Part shown: positions 36,709 to 44,866 of the stretch, piece by piece
Numbering within the stretch: position 1 is the first letter of the stretch
Layout: each line of letters starts with the position of its first letter
From: Caproicibacter sp002399225
Lineage (GTDB): Bacteria > Bacillota > Clostridia > Oscillospirales > Acutalibacteraceae
Direction of reading: 5' to 3'
NCBI GenBank assembly: GCA_036756705.1
Contig: DAIOKN010000006.1
Location: 46,353-110,352, forward strand
Length of the DNA stretch: 64,000 nt
Position numbers and translations under genes: made by a program
The notes under the pieces: generated by a model
Told to the model about the DNA's origin: nothing
What the model saw: only the letters and a program-made list of their open reading frames with translations
Database searches by the model: none

Positions 36709-39700
36709 ATGGAATTTCTGACAAACGCGATCCATGGGCTCAAGGAATTCAGAGCTCTGGAAGCCGCCGTCGGCAGCCGGGCGCTGCCGGCTGCTGTGAC
36801 CGGGGTCTCCGGAGTCCATAAAGCCAATATCATCGATTCGCTCTGTACCGACTTGCGGCGCAGGGCTTTTGTCATTGCCGAAGACGAGCCGGAGGCACAG
36901 CGCCTCTGTTCCGACCTTTCGGCAATGGGCCTGAAACCTCTGTTCTATCCGGCACGCGATTTCGCATTTCACGACACCGAAGGCAGCTCTCATGAATATG
37001 AACATGAGCGGCTCCAGGTGTTGGAGCGCCTAGTCTCCGGGAACTGCGACGCAGTGGTCTGCTGCATCGACGCCGCCCTGCAGCTCACCCTGCCGCCCGC
37101 CGAACTGAAGAAACGCACCATCACGCTTCAGACCGGTAAAAGCGTCCCGATGGAGCGGGTGCTGGAGGTCCTTTCCGACTGCGGCTATGAGCGGGCGGTC
37201 CAGATCGAGGGTGCGGGGCAGTTTTCGGCGCGCGGCGGCATCCTGGATTTTTTTCCGCCGGGCAGCGAAGCGCCGGTGCGTGCGGAGTTCTTTGGGGATG
37301 AGATCGACTCTTTATCGCTGTTCGACCCGGTTTCCCAGCGGCGCACCGAAAGCATCGGGCGCGCCGTGATCGAGCCGGCGGCTGAAGCGCTGGTCGAACA
37401 TCCGCAGATCCTCGCGGAGCGGATCCGGAAAATTGCCGGCGAGCTTCGGGGCAAATCGGCCCCTGCGGCAAGGACCATCCTGAACGAGCAGGCCGACAAG
37501 CTGAAAAGCGGTCTGCGCCTTGGCTGCGCAGACAAATTTCTCCCCATCCTTTACGAAGAAAAAGCAACGCTTTTCAGCTATCTGACGGATAAGATGCTCC
37601 TGTTTATCAGTGAGCCGGTCAAGTCGCATGAACGGATGCACAGCGTCACATGGCAGTGGAATGAGGACCTCAAGGATCTGCTGGCGGACGGAACGCTGTG
37701 CCGCGGATTGGACAGCTACGGCGGGGACTGGAGCTCTGCCCTTTCTGCATTTGAGCGCCACGGTGCCATCTACCTTGACGCCTTTGTCCACGGCGGCTAC
37801 GAAACGCCGGTGCGCACCCTGATCGGCATGACCGCGCGCCAACTCTCCACCTGGGGCGGCAGCATCGAGCTTCTTTCCGAAGACCTGAAAAACATGCTGG
37901 AAAGCCACTGGGCCTGCGCGGTTCTGTGTGGTTCCGAGCGGGCAGCACGCAACGTTGCGTCGGATTTACAGCTCAGGGGAATCGACGCGGCCTATGTTGA
38001 AAACCCGGATAAGATTCAGCGGGGTGAAGTAGTTGTAACCTCCGGGGCGCTTTCCGGCGGGCTGGAGTACCCCGGCGCTTTCTTCGGCCTGATCACCCAT
38101 GGCCGCACGGCACCGTCAAGGACGAAAAAGCAAAGGAAGCAGAAAAACGGGGAAACCATCTACAGTATTTCAGACCTGACCCCCGGGGACTACGTCGTCC
38201 ACGCGACGCACGGAATCGGTGTGTTCGAGGGGATTCATAAAATTGAAATGAACGGCGTCGTCAAAGACTATATCAAGGTGCGGTATGCGAAAAATGATTT
38301 GCTCTACGTTCCCGTCACGCAGCTTGACATGGTCTCAAAATACATCGGCCCGCGGGAAGATGCAAACGTCCGCCTGAGCCGCCTGGGGGGCAGCGACTGG
38401 CAGAAGGCAAAAACGAAAGTGCGGCGCGCCGTCAAGGATATCGCAGACGATCTGGTCAAGCTGTACGCCCAGCGGATGCAGGCAAAGGGCCACGCGTTTT
38501 CCCCCGACTCCGAATGGCAGCGCGATTTTGAGACCCGCTTCGAGTTTGAGGAAACAGAAGATCAGCTTCGCTGTATCGACGAGATCAAGGCGGATATGGA
38601 GAAAAGCGCGCCGATGGACCGGCTGCTGTGCGGGGATGTCGGCTTCGGCAAAACAGAGGTGGCGCTGCGGGCCGCGTTCAAATGCGTCATGGACTCTATG
38701 CAGTGCGCCATGCTGGTGCCAACCACCATTCTCGCCTGGCAGCATTACCAGACCATCACCCAGCGCATCGAGGGGTTTCCCATCCGGGTGGAACTTCTTT
38801 CGCGCTTCCGCACGCCGAAAGAGCAGGAAGAAATTATTAAAAAGCTCGCGCGCGGCGAAATTGATATTGTAGTCGGCACACACCGGCTGATTTCCAAAGA
38901 TGTGAAATTTCGGAATCTCGGGCTCATTATCGTCGATGAAGAACAGCGTTTCGGCGTCGCGCAGAAAGAGCGCCTCAAGTCACGGTACCAGAACGTGGAT
39001 GTCCTCACCCTTTCCGCAACGCCGATTCCCCGCACGCTGAACATGGCGCTGTCCGGCATCCGGGACATGAGCGTCATTGAAGAAGCCCCGCGCGACCGTC
39101 ACCCGGTGCAGACTTACGTGCTGGAACACGACGACGGGATCATTTTTGAAGCCATCCGCCGGGAGCTGCGGCGCGGGGGACAGGTGTATTACCTGCACAA
39201 CGATGTGGAAACCATTGAGCGCACCGCCGCAAAGATCCAGGTGGCCATCCCGGAGGCAAAAGTCGGTTTCGGCCACGGCAAAATGAACGAGCAGGAGCTT
39301 TCGAAAGTCTGGCGGCGCCTGATTGAGCAAGAGATTGACGTCCTTGTCTGCACAACGATCATCGAGACCGGCGTCGACGTGCCAAACGTCAACACGCTGA
39401 TCATTGAAAACGCCGATCGGATGGGCCTTTCGCAGCTGCACCAAATTCGCGGGCGCGTCGGGCGCTCCAGCCGCCGGGCATTCGCCTATCTGACCTTCAA
39501 GCGCGACAAGGCGCTTTCCGAAGTTGCACAGAAGCGCCTTTCCGCCATCCGGCAATACACGGAGTTCGGCTCCGGGTTTAAAATCGCGATGCGGGACCTT
39601 GAGATCCGCGGGGCGGGCAGCCTTCTCGGCGGCGAGCAGCACGGGCACATGGAGGCTGTCGGGTACGACATGTACCTGCACCTTCTGTCAGAGGCCGTCG

Positions 39701-40188
39701 GAAAGGCAAAAGGAGAACCTGTGCAGGAATACGGCGAGGAGTGTCTGGTTGACATGCAGGTGACCGCGCACATCCCGGAAAGCTATATTTCCGACCTGAA
39801 CCAGCGGCTTGACATCTACCGCCGCATCGCGGACATCCGCACCAAGGAGGATTCGCTCGACGTCACCGACGAGCTGATCGACCGGTTCGGCGAACCGCCC
39901 GCCAGTGTGAACGGCCTCATTGAAATTGCGCTGCTGCGCAACGTCGCTTCCCGCCTCGGCATCCGCGAGGTGCGCCAGCAGGAAAATACGCTGTTCCTCT
40001 ACGCCGATCACATCGACATGAAAAAAGTCGGCGCCCTAGTTGCCGCCCTGCGTGGCCGCGTCCTGTTAAACGCCGGCGCCAAGCCTTATGTCAGCATAAA
40101 GATCACTCCGGACGAAACGCCGGTGCAGACGCTTTCGCAGGTGCTGACCCATCTGGAATTCCCCGCTCCGGCCGCAAAGCATGGCTGA
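36709..40188 (+). CDS. mfd: Transcription-repair coupling factor
   Basis: 1159 residues, normal for Mfd. It removes stalled RNA polymerase at DNA lesions and recruits UvrA. The UvrB-like N-terminal domain runs to about residue 340 (GGILDFFPPGSEAPVRAEFFGDEIDSL). The RNA polymerase interacting domain begins near residue 485 (DLTPGDYVVHATHGIGVFEGI). The RecG-like motor has Walker A LLCGDVGFGKTEVALRAAF near residue 640, the DEEQ box in IIVDEEQRFGV, and motif VI QIRGRVGRSSRRAFAYL. The C-terminal UvrA-binding domain follows. AAGGAGAA precedes the ATG. Confidence 0.98.
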   Translation: MEFLTNAIHGLKEFRALEAAVGSRALPAAVTGVSGVHKANIIDSLCTDLRRRAFVIAEDEPEAQRLCSDLSAMGLKPLFYPARDFAFHDTEGSSHEYEHERLQVLERLVSGNCDAVVCCIDAALQLTLPPAELKKRTITLQTGKSVPMERVLEVLSDCGYERAVQIEGAGQFSARGGILDFFPPGSEAPVRAEFFGDEIDSLSLFDPVSQRRTESIGRAVIEPAAEALVEHPQILAERIRKIAGELRGKSAPAARTILNEQADKLKSGLRLGCADKFLPILYEEKATLFSYLTDKMLLFISEPVKSHERMHSVTWQWNEDLKDLLADGTLCRGLDSYGGDWSSALSAFERHGAIYLDAFVHGGYETPVRTLIGMTARQLSTWGGSIELLSEDLKNMLESHWACAVLCGSERAARNVASDLQLRGIDAAYVENPDKIQRGEVVVTSGALSGGLEYPGAFFGLITHGRTAPSRTKKQRKQKNGETIYSISDLTPGDYVVHATHGIGVFEGIHKIEMNGVVKDYIKVRYAKNDLLYVPVTQLDMVSKYIGPREDANVRLSRLGGSDWQKAKTKVRRAVKDIADDLVKLYAQRMQAKGHAFSPDSEWQRDFETRFEFEETEDQLRCIDEIKADMEKSAPMDRLLCGDVGFGKTEVALRAAFKCVMDSMQCAMLVPTTILAWQHYQTITQRIEGFPIRVELLSRFRTPKEQEEIIKKLARGEIDIVVGTHRLISKDVKFRNLGLIIVDEEQRFGVAQKERLKSRYQNVDVLTLSATPIPRTLNMALSGIRDMSVIEEAPRDRHPVQTYVLEHDDGIIFEAIRRELRRGGQVYYLHNDVETIERTAAKIQVAIPEAKVGFGHGKMNEQELSKVWRRLIEQEIDVLVCTTIIETGVDVPNVNTLIIENADRMGLSQLHQIRGRVGRSSRRAFAYLTFKRDKALSEVAQKRLSAIRQYTEFGSGFKIAMRDLEIRGAGSLLGGEQHGHMEAVGYDMYLHLLSEAVGKAKGEPVQEYGEECLVDMQVTAHIPESYISDLNQRLDIYRRIADIRTKEDSLDVTDELIDRFGEPPASVNGLIEIALLRNVASRLGIREVRQQENTLFLYADHIDMKKVGALVAALRGRVLLNAGAKPYVSIKITPDETPVQTLSQVLTHLEFPAPAAKHG

Positions 40189-40220
40189 GTGGGAAAAAGC
40201 GGAAAAGTCCATGGGGCCCA

Positions 40221-40249
40221 TGGACAGGTTTCTGAAAAAAGAGTATAAT
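40221..40249 (+). promoter_or_regulatory. Promoter of the PrsA-like lipoprotein gene
   Basis: TGGACA (40221-40226), 17 bases, TATAAT (40244-40249), about 50 bases before the start codon. Confidence 0.65.
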
Positions 40250-40301
40250 GGCTATCATTGGGAAATACAGAAATTTGTTTTAAATATCGGAGTGTGCCAT
40301 A

Positions 40302-41357
40302 ATGAAAATAATAAAAAGAATCACCGCGCTGTTCCTCGCCGCGGCCATGCTGGTTTCGACGACCGCGTGTTCTTCCGACAAGAGCTGGTGCGCGAAAAGC
40401 GACCGTATGACGGTGCCAATCGGCAGCTACATCTATAATCTGTTCAGCGCCTACGAAAACGCCGCCTCCCAGGTGAGCGACACCAGCAAATCCGTGCTGG
40501 ATCAGAAGGTTGAAAAGAAGGACGCCACTACCTGGATCCGCGAAAAAGCGTTGAATTCCACGAAATCGCTCTTTGTCATCGACCAGAAAATGAAAGACAT
40601 GAAGCTTTCCCTTTCGGCTGCGGACAAATCCGCCATTAAATCCAACACGGACTCTTTCTGGGACCAATACCAGAGTACTCTGGAAGGCTACGGCATTGCA
40701 AAAAGCTCCTATGAACTGGCCGCCACCGAATACGAGCAGAAATACCAGAAAGTCTTCAACGCGACCTACGGCAAGGGCGGAACCAAAGCGGTATCCGACA
40801 GTGAGCTACAAAATTTCTTTGAAAAGCACTATACGGATTTTTCCTATATCTTGTGCAAGCTTTATAAAACGGATTCCAGCGGGAATTACTCCTCTTCCTT
40901 CTCCGCCGCCGAAAAGAAGAAAGCAGAAGCGGCGTTCAACGGGTACGCCTCCAAAATCAAGGCCGGCACCATGACGCTTCAGCAGGCGGCCGACGCTTAT
41001 AAATCCACCGATCCAACCGTTTCGGTGCAGAATAAGACCATCAACCTCGACAATTATACGCAGACGGAAGACCTGAAAAAGCTGCTGGACGGTATGAAGG
41101 CCGGAGAAACCAAGGCGGCTGGACTTTCCGGCGGTTACCTGTATATTCTGGTGACGAAAGGTGACATCACGAAAAAGACCGCGGAAGAAATGAAAACCGA
41201 CAGCGGACGCAGCAGCCTGCTCACAGATTACAAGGGGCAGGAATTTTCCGACGAAATTTCAAAGGAAGCGGATTCCATCAAAGGAGTCACCCTCAATGAA
41301 AAGGCCATCAACTCCTACAATCCGTCGATGTTTGTATCTGAGTCGGAGTCGGAGTAA
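40302..41357 (+). CDS. PrsA/SurA-like foldase lipoprotein, parvulin domain degenerate
   Basis: 351 residues. The signal peptide MKIIKRITALFLAAAMLVSTTACSS ends in a lipobox (TTAC), so it is a membrane-anchored extracytoplasmic protein. Residues about 40-160 form a helical SurA-N-like chaperone module (DKSAIKSNTDSFWDQYQ and following). The segment SDSELQNFFEKHYTDFSYILCKLYKT with MTLQQAADAYKSTDP has the outline of a parvulin domain, but the usual catalytic residues are not evident. It follows mfd, as foldase genes do in other Clostridia, yet has its own promoter. It ends in an acidic SESESE tail. Confidence 0.75.
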   Translation: MKIIKRITALFLAAAMLVSTTACSSDKSWCAKSDRMTVPIGSYIYNLFSAYENAASQVSDTSKSVLDQKVEKKDATTWIREKALNSTKSLFVIDQKMKDMKLSLSAADKSAIKSNTDSFWDQYQSTLEGYGIAKSSYELAATEYEQKYQKVFNATYGKGGTKAVSDSELQNFFEKHYTDFSYILCKLYKTDSSGNYSSSFSAAEKKKAEAAFNGYASKIKAGTMTLQQAADAYKSTDPTVSVQNKTINLDNYTQTEDLKKLLDGMKAGETKAAGLSGGYLYILVTKGDITKKTAEEMKTDSGRSSLLTDYKGQEFSDEISKEADSIKGVTLNEKAINSYNPSMFVSESESE

Positions 41358-41386
41358 CCCACCCCTGGCGTATGAAATTAAAAATC

Positions 41387-41421
41387 AGAAAAGGCCGGCC
41401 CACTGGGGCCGGCCTTTTCTG
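41387..41421. terminator. Bidirectional terminator
   Basis: A perfect 14-base stem AGAAAAGGCCGGCC (41387-41400) pairs with 41407-41420, with T tracts on both strands. It separates two convergent genes. Confidence 0.85.
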
Positions 41422-41507
41422 TTGCATCAGTAGTATTATCATGTATTGGAGGAAAGTAAAAAGGGGGAATGGTCAGTTTTATCTAAGGCCGCCCGCTCTC
41501 CCCTGGC

Positions 41508-42683
41508 TTAGTACAGCACTACCGTTTCGCCCTTGACCGCGCAGCGGCTTTCATAGCTTTTCTGCCTCTTTGTCTGAATGTCGTAAACAGAGTTAAACTC
41601 AAACGAGTCCCGGTCATCGCTCAGAAGATAGCGGGCAACGATGAACCGGTCGTCCACACAGGTGATGAAGTTCCCTAGATCCGCCGGATAGGTCGTATTC
41701 ACCTCGGAATTCAGGACCCCGGTCACCCGGTAGACACCATCGCCTTCGGTAACGCGGTAGGCGTGCCCGCCCTGCGGGTCGATGCTGAACTGAGCGTCTT
41801 CTTCCCCCTGCCCCAGACTGAGCGTTGCCGCGACCGATTTTTTGCCGCTGAACTTGTCATAGGCGCACAGGCGCTGATCCCCGGTTGGAAAATAGTGCGC
41901 ACGAAAATAAAGGTTCCGGTCATCCATTCCCGCATAGCGCACCAGCCCGCTGGTCCCCGCGCTGAGAATCAGCTCCAGCGGAACGCGCTCCTCTCCCGCC
42001 TTGACTGAAACGATCAGATCCAGCAATGGGCAAAGCCAGACATTGTCATCGACATTGTCGCCCAGCCAGCGCATGCTGTGAAAGCATTTCAGCTTTTCTT
42101 CCTCGCTGCCATGCGGCTGCAGCAGAAGAACGCGGCGCTCCCCGTTCAGGTCGAACGGGACAAGGTTTCCCGCATCCCCGTTGCAGATGCGCGGATCCCT
42201 CACATAGTAGTACTTGCCATCCTCCAGATCATAAAGATAGGCAATCCGCGAAAAGCCGGTCAGCTTCTTGTATTCGCGAAACAGCTGCCGATGGCGCTCG
42301 TTGGCGGAAGTGAACAGAATCACATGGTTTTCATCCAGCGCGCGGCATTCGTCGAATGCGCCGATAAAATTCAGACGCGCCATATTTTTTTCCGCGCCCG
42401 TGTTCTTGTCCACGCGCAGAATCCAGACGGTGCTTTCTCCGGCTTCCATCACAATGACCAAATCCTCCGGGAAACTGAAAAAATGCTGCACATAGGCCGG
42501 GTCCTTCAAAAAATAATTTGCAAGGATCCGTTCCCTGTGCGTTTGTAGATTATATTCCAAAAGAAAAAGGCTGTTATGTCCTTCTTCCAATTTCTCTTCA
42601 GCGTAATAGATTTTATCCTCGTCAAATTCGATCAGCGAGACATTACTGCTGGTAAACAGATTCCGCAGATCGACCACTTTCAC
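41508..42683 (-). CDS. Predicted beta-propeller-like cytosolic protein of unknown function
   Basis: 391 residues from a GTG at 42683 preceded by GGGGGTGAG. A longer frame starts upstream, but it would read through the promoter, so it is rejected. No signal peptide or membrane segment. The sequence is strand-rich with repeated four-stranded-looking units (VSLIEFDEDKIYYAEEKLEEG, LFLLEYNLQTHRERILANYF, VWILRVDKNTGAEKNMARL, AYLYDLEDGKYYYVRDPR, LCAYDKFSGKKSVAATL, NSVYDIQTKRQKSYES). It may be a propeller scaffold. No catalytic motif was recognised. Confidence 0.65.
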   Translation of the reverse strand: MKVVDLRNLFTSSNVSLIEFDEDKIYYAEEKLEEGHNSLFLLEYNLQTHRERILANYFLKDPAYVQHFFSFPEDLVIVMEAGESTVWILRVDKNTGAEKNMARLNFIGAFDECRALDENHVILFTSANERHRQLFREYKKLTGFSRIAYLYDLEDGKYYYVRDPRICNGDAGNLVPFDLNGERRVLLLQPHGSEEEKLKCFHSMRWLGDNVDDNVWLCPLLDLIVSVKAGEERVPLELILSAGTSGLVRYAGMDDRNLYFRAHYFPTGDQRLCAYDKFSGKKSVAATLSLGQGEEDAQFSIDPQGGHAYRVTEGDGVYRVTGVLNSEVNTTYPADLGNFITCVDDRFIVARYLLSDDRDSFEFNSVYDIQTKRQKSYESRCAVKGETVVLY

Positions 42684-42705
42684 AGGTCTCACCCCCGATT
42701 TTTTT

Positions 42706-42734
42706 ATTATATCAGAAATTGCGTTAAAATCCAA
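42706..42734 (-). promoter_or_regulatory. Promoter of the beta-propeller-like gene
   Basis: Minus strand TTGGAT (42734-42729), 17 bases, TATAAT (42711-42706), 23 bases before the GTG start, so the 5' leader is very short. Confidence 0.7.
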
Positions 42735-42775
42735 TTCTGCAGCGGGTTCTTAAGGACTCTTTTTTTGCCGTTTCG

Positions 42776-42784
42776 TGCTATAAT
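42776..42784 (+). promoter_or_regulatory. Extended -10 promoter of the Smr gene
   Basis: TGCTATAAT (42776-42784) is an extended -10 box 20 bases before the TTG start; the -35 region is poor. It is divergent from the promoter at 42706-42734. Confidence 0.6.
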
Positions 42785-42804
42785 GAAACGAGAGGTGAAA
42801 TACC

Positions 42805-43086
42805 TTGCGTGTATCGAAAACAGATGCGATTCTGGAAGTGGATCTCCACGGTCTGACAACAGAAGACGCAAAATGCCGGCTGGAGCATCTGCTCTCCTGC
42901 GCCGGACCTGAAATCAGGGAAGTGCGGGTCATTCACGGCTATAACTCCGGGCAGGCCCTGCGCAACATGGTCCGCGTGCGGCTTAAACATCCCCGCATCG
43001 CCTCCAAGCTCATCACCCTGAATCCGGGGGAAACCCGGCTTTTACTCACCCCGCCGGCAAAGGCAGCCAAAAAACGGAACCGCTGA
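42805..43086 (+). CDS. Small stand-alone Smr-domain protein
   Basis: 93 residues from a TTG after AGAGGTG. It consists only of an Smr (MutS2 C-terminal) domain: EVDLHGLTTEDAKCRLEHLL and VRVIHGYNSGQALRNMVRVRL, matching the DLHG and HGxGxG signatures (the second is HGYNSG here, a slight variant). Smr domains nick DNA or cleave RNA in collided ribosome rescue; a single-domain form this small may only bind nucleic acid. It is followed 26 bases later by the DUF1287 gene. Confidence 0.8.
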   Translation: MRVSKTDAILEVDLHGLTTEDAKCRLEHLLSCAGPEIREVRVIHGYNSGQALRNMVRVRLKHPRIASKLITLNPGETRLLLTPPAKAAKKRNR

Positions 43087-43112
43087 AAACGGCTCCCGCA
43101 GGAGGAATTGCC

Positions 43113-43871
43113 TTGTCCCATCGAAACAGAGTTCTTTTTTTTGCCGTTTTGACGGTGCTGATCTGCGGAGCCGTCCTCGCCGCCCTCTGGCTGCGCCCGC
43201 AGCCCGGCGGAGAGCACGGTCAAAGCGCAGCGCAGAAGGAGCCGTTTTATACCGCAGCGCAGTTCGGGATTCAAACCGTACACAGCAGTGTGGATTATAA
43301 TCAAAACGGCAAAGACGACTACGCCGATCTTCTTCTCGGCGCGCGGCGCGACGCAGAAGACAAGCCGCAATACGACAATTCCTATTATCAGGGCGGGTAC
43401 CCGCCCGAGAACCGCGGCGCCTGTACGGATCTGGTCTGGCGCGCCTTCCGTAACGCCGGATACTGTCTGAAGGACATGGTGAACCGGGATGTGGCATCCC
43501 ATCCCGACGATTACCCCGTGGGCGGCAAGCCCGATCCTAATATTGATTTCCGCCGGACGGCGGTTCTGAAAATCTACTTCGAGCGGCACGCCGTCTCGCT
43601 GACTGCGGACCCGAATCAGATCGCCGTCTGGCAGCCCGGCGATCTCGTCACGTTCGGCACCCATCACATCGGAGTCATTTCGGACCGACGCAACCGGGCG
43701 GGGATTCCTTATCTCATTCACAACGCGGGCCAGCCGGACCGTGAAGAAGATGCACTGACGCACTGGGGCAAAATCAGCGGACATTTTCGTTTTGACGCAA
43801 GCCGCCTGAAGGAAAGCGACCTGATTCCGTTCAATTCGAAAACGGCAAAACCGTCCCGCCTTCGCTCCTAG
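43113..43871 (+). CDS. DUF1287 family protein, membrane-anchored
   Basis: 252 residues from TTG 43113, eight bases after GGAGG. One N-terminal membrane helix (VLFFAVLTVLICGAVLAALWL) leaves the rest outside. The domain reads SSVDYNQNGKDDYADLLLGA, GACTDLVWRAFRNAGYCLKDMVNRDVA, NQIAVWQPGDLVTF and HHIGVISD. The Cys and His positions resemble the NlpC/P60 papain-like fold, so a cell-wall amidase or peptidase role is plausible but not shown. The downstream gene on the other strand converges with a four-base overlap. Confidence 0.8.
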   Translation: MSHRNRVLFFAVLTVLICGAVLAALWLRPQPGGEHGQSAAQKEPFYTAAQFGIQTVHSSVDYNQNGKDDYADLLLGARRDAEDKPQYDNSYYQGGYPPENRGACTDLVWRAFRNAGYCLKDMVNRDVASHPDDYPVGGKPDPNIDFRRTAVLKIYFERHAVSLTADPNQIAVWQPGDLVTFGTHHIGVISDRRNRAGIPYLIHNAGQPDREEDALTHWGKISGHFRFDASRLKESDLIPFNSKTAKPSRLRS

Positions 43872-44833
43872 GGCACCGGATGCGGCGGCACGCCGCGCCA
43901 TTCTTCAATCCGGTACCGCGGGCGTGCTTTGGTCTCCGCGTAGATTTTCCCGATGTAGGTGCCGGCGATGCCCAAGCAGAGCAGAAGGAGCCCGCCGAGC
44001 AGCCAGAGCGACCAGAATGCCGCAAGCCAGCCTGTCCATCCGGCGGCAAAATGCGCAATGCCAGACCACACGGTTCCGATTAGGCCAGCCAGGGCCGCCA
44101 GAACGCCAAGGTGGAAAATCAGCTTCAAAGGTTTGACGCTGAACGATGTGATGCCGTCCACCGCGAACGCAATCATCTTTTTCAGCGGATATTTCGATTT
44201 GCCCGCAAACCGCTCATGCCGGTCATAGGTCACCACCGCGCTGCGGTAGCCGATGAGCGGCACCAGCCCGCGCAGGAACAGATTCACCTCACGGTACTCT
44301 GAAAGCGCGTCGAGCGCCCTTCGGCTCATCAGCCGGTAATCCGCATGGTTGTAAACGACATCGACTCCAAGCATCGCCATGAACTTATAAAATCCGAGCG
44401 CCGTCGCGCGCTTAAACGGCGTGTCGGTGTCGCGCCTGTTCCGCACACCGTACACCACGTCGCAGCCCTCCCGGTATTTCTTCACAAACTCGTCGAGAAC
44501 TTCGATATCATCCTGCAGATCCGCGTCCAGGCTGATTGCGCAGTCCGCAAACTTCCGGGCCGTCATCAGCCCCGCCAGCAGCGCGTTCTGGTGGCCGCGG
44601 TTGTGCGCCAGCTTCACACCGCAGGCCAGCGAGTTGCTGCCGCAGAGGTTGGCAATCAGCGGCCAGGTGCCGTCCCGGCTGCCGTCGTCCACAAACAGCA
44701 TGCGGCTTTCCGGGGCCGCCAGGCTGCCGAAAATCATCTCGCGCAGCTTTTCTGTCAGCCGCTTCGCCGTTTCCGGCAGAACCTGTTCTTCATTGTAGCA
44801 GGGAATGACAAGATAAACGACCGGTGCAGACAT
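43868..44833 (-). CDS. Polyprenyl-phosphate glycosyltransferase (GtrB/DPM1-like)
   Basis: 321 residues. The GT2 catalytic domain has YLVIPCYNEEQVLPETAKRL, LFVDDGSRDGTW, HNRGHQNALLAGL, ISLDADLQDDIEVLDEFVKKY and the RLMSRRALDAL and RHERFAGKSKYPLKKM segments typical of enzymes that load glucose or similar sugars onto undecaprenyl phosphate. Two C-terminal membrane helices (LIFHLGVLAALAGLIGTVW and LAAFWSLWLLGGLLLLCLGIAGTYIGKIY) anchor it. It is 33 bases after a YfhO-type membrane protein on the same strand, which could use the lipid-linked sugar. Confidence 0.9.
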   Translation of the reverse strand: MSAPVVYLVIPCYNEEQVLPETAKRLTEKLREMIFGSLAAPESRMLFVDDGSRDGTWPLIANLCGSNSLACGVKLAHNRGHQNALLAGLMTARKFADCAISLDADLQDDIEVLDEFVKKYREGCDVVYGVRNRRDTDTPFKRATALGFYKFMAMLGVDVVYNHADYRLMSRRALDALSEYREVNLFLRGLVPLIGYRSAVVTYDRHERFAGKSKYPLKKMIAFAVDGITSFSVKPLKLIFHLGVLAALAGLIGTVWSGIAHFAAGWTGWLAAFWSLWLLGGLLLLCLGIAGTYIGKIYAETKARPRYRIEEWRGVPPHPVP

Positions 44834-44866
44834 AACCGGGACCTCCTTTGCTTTGCCTCTGCCGTT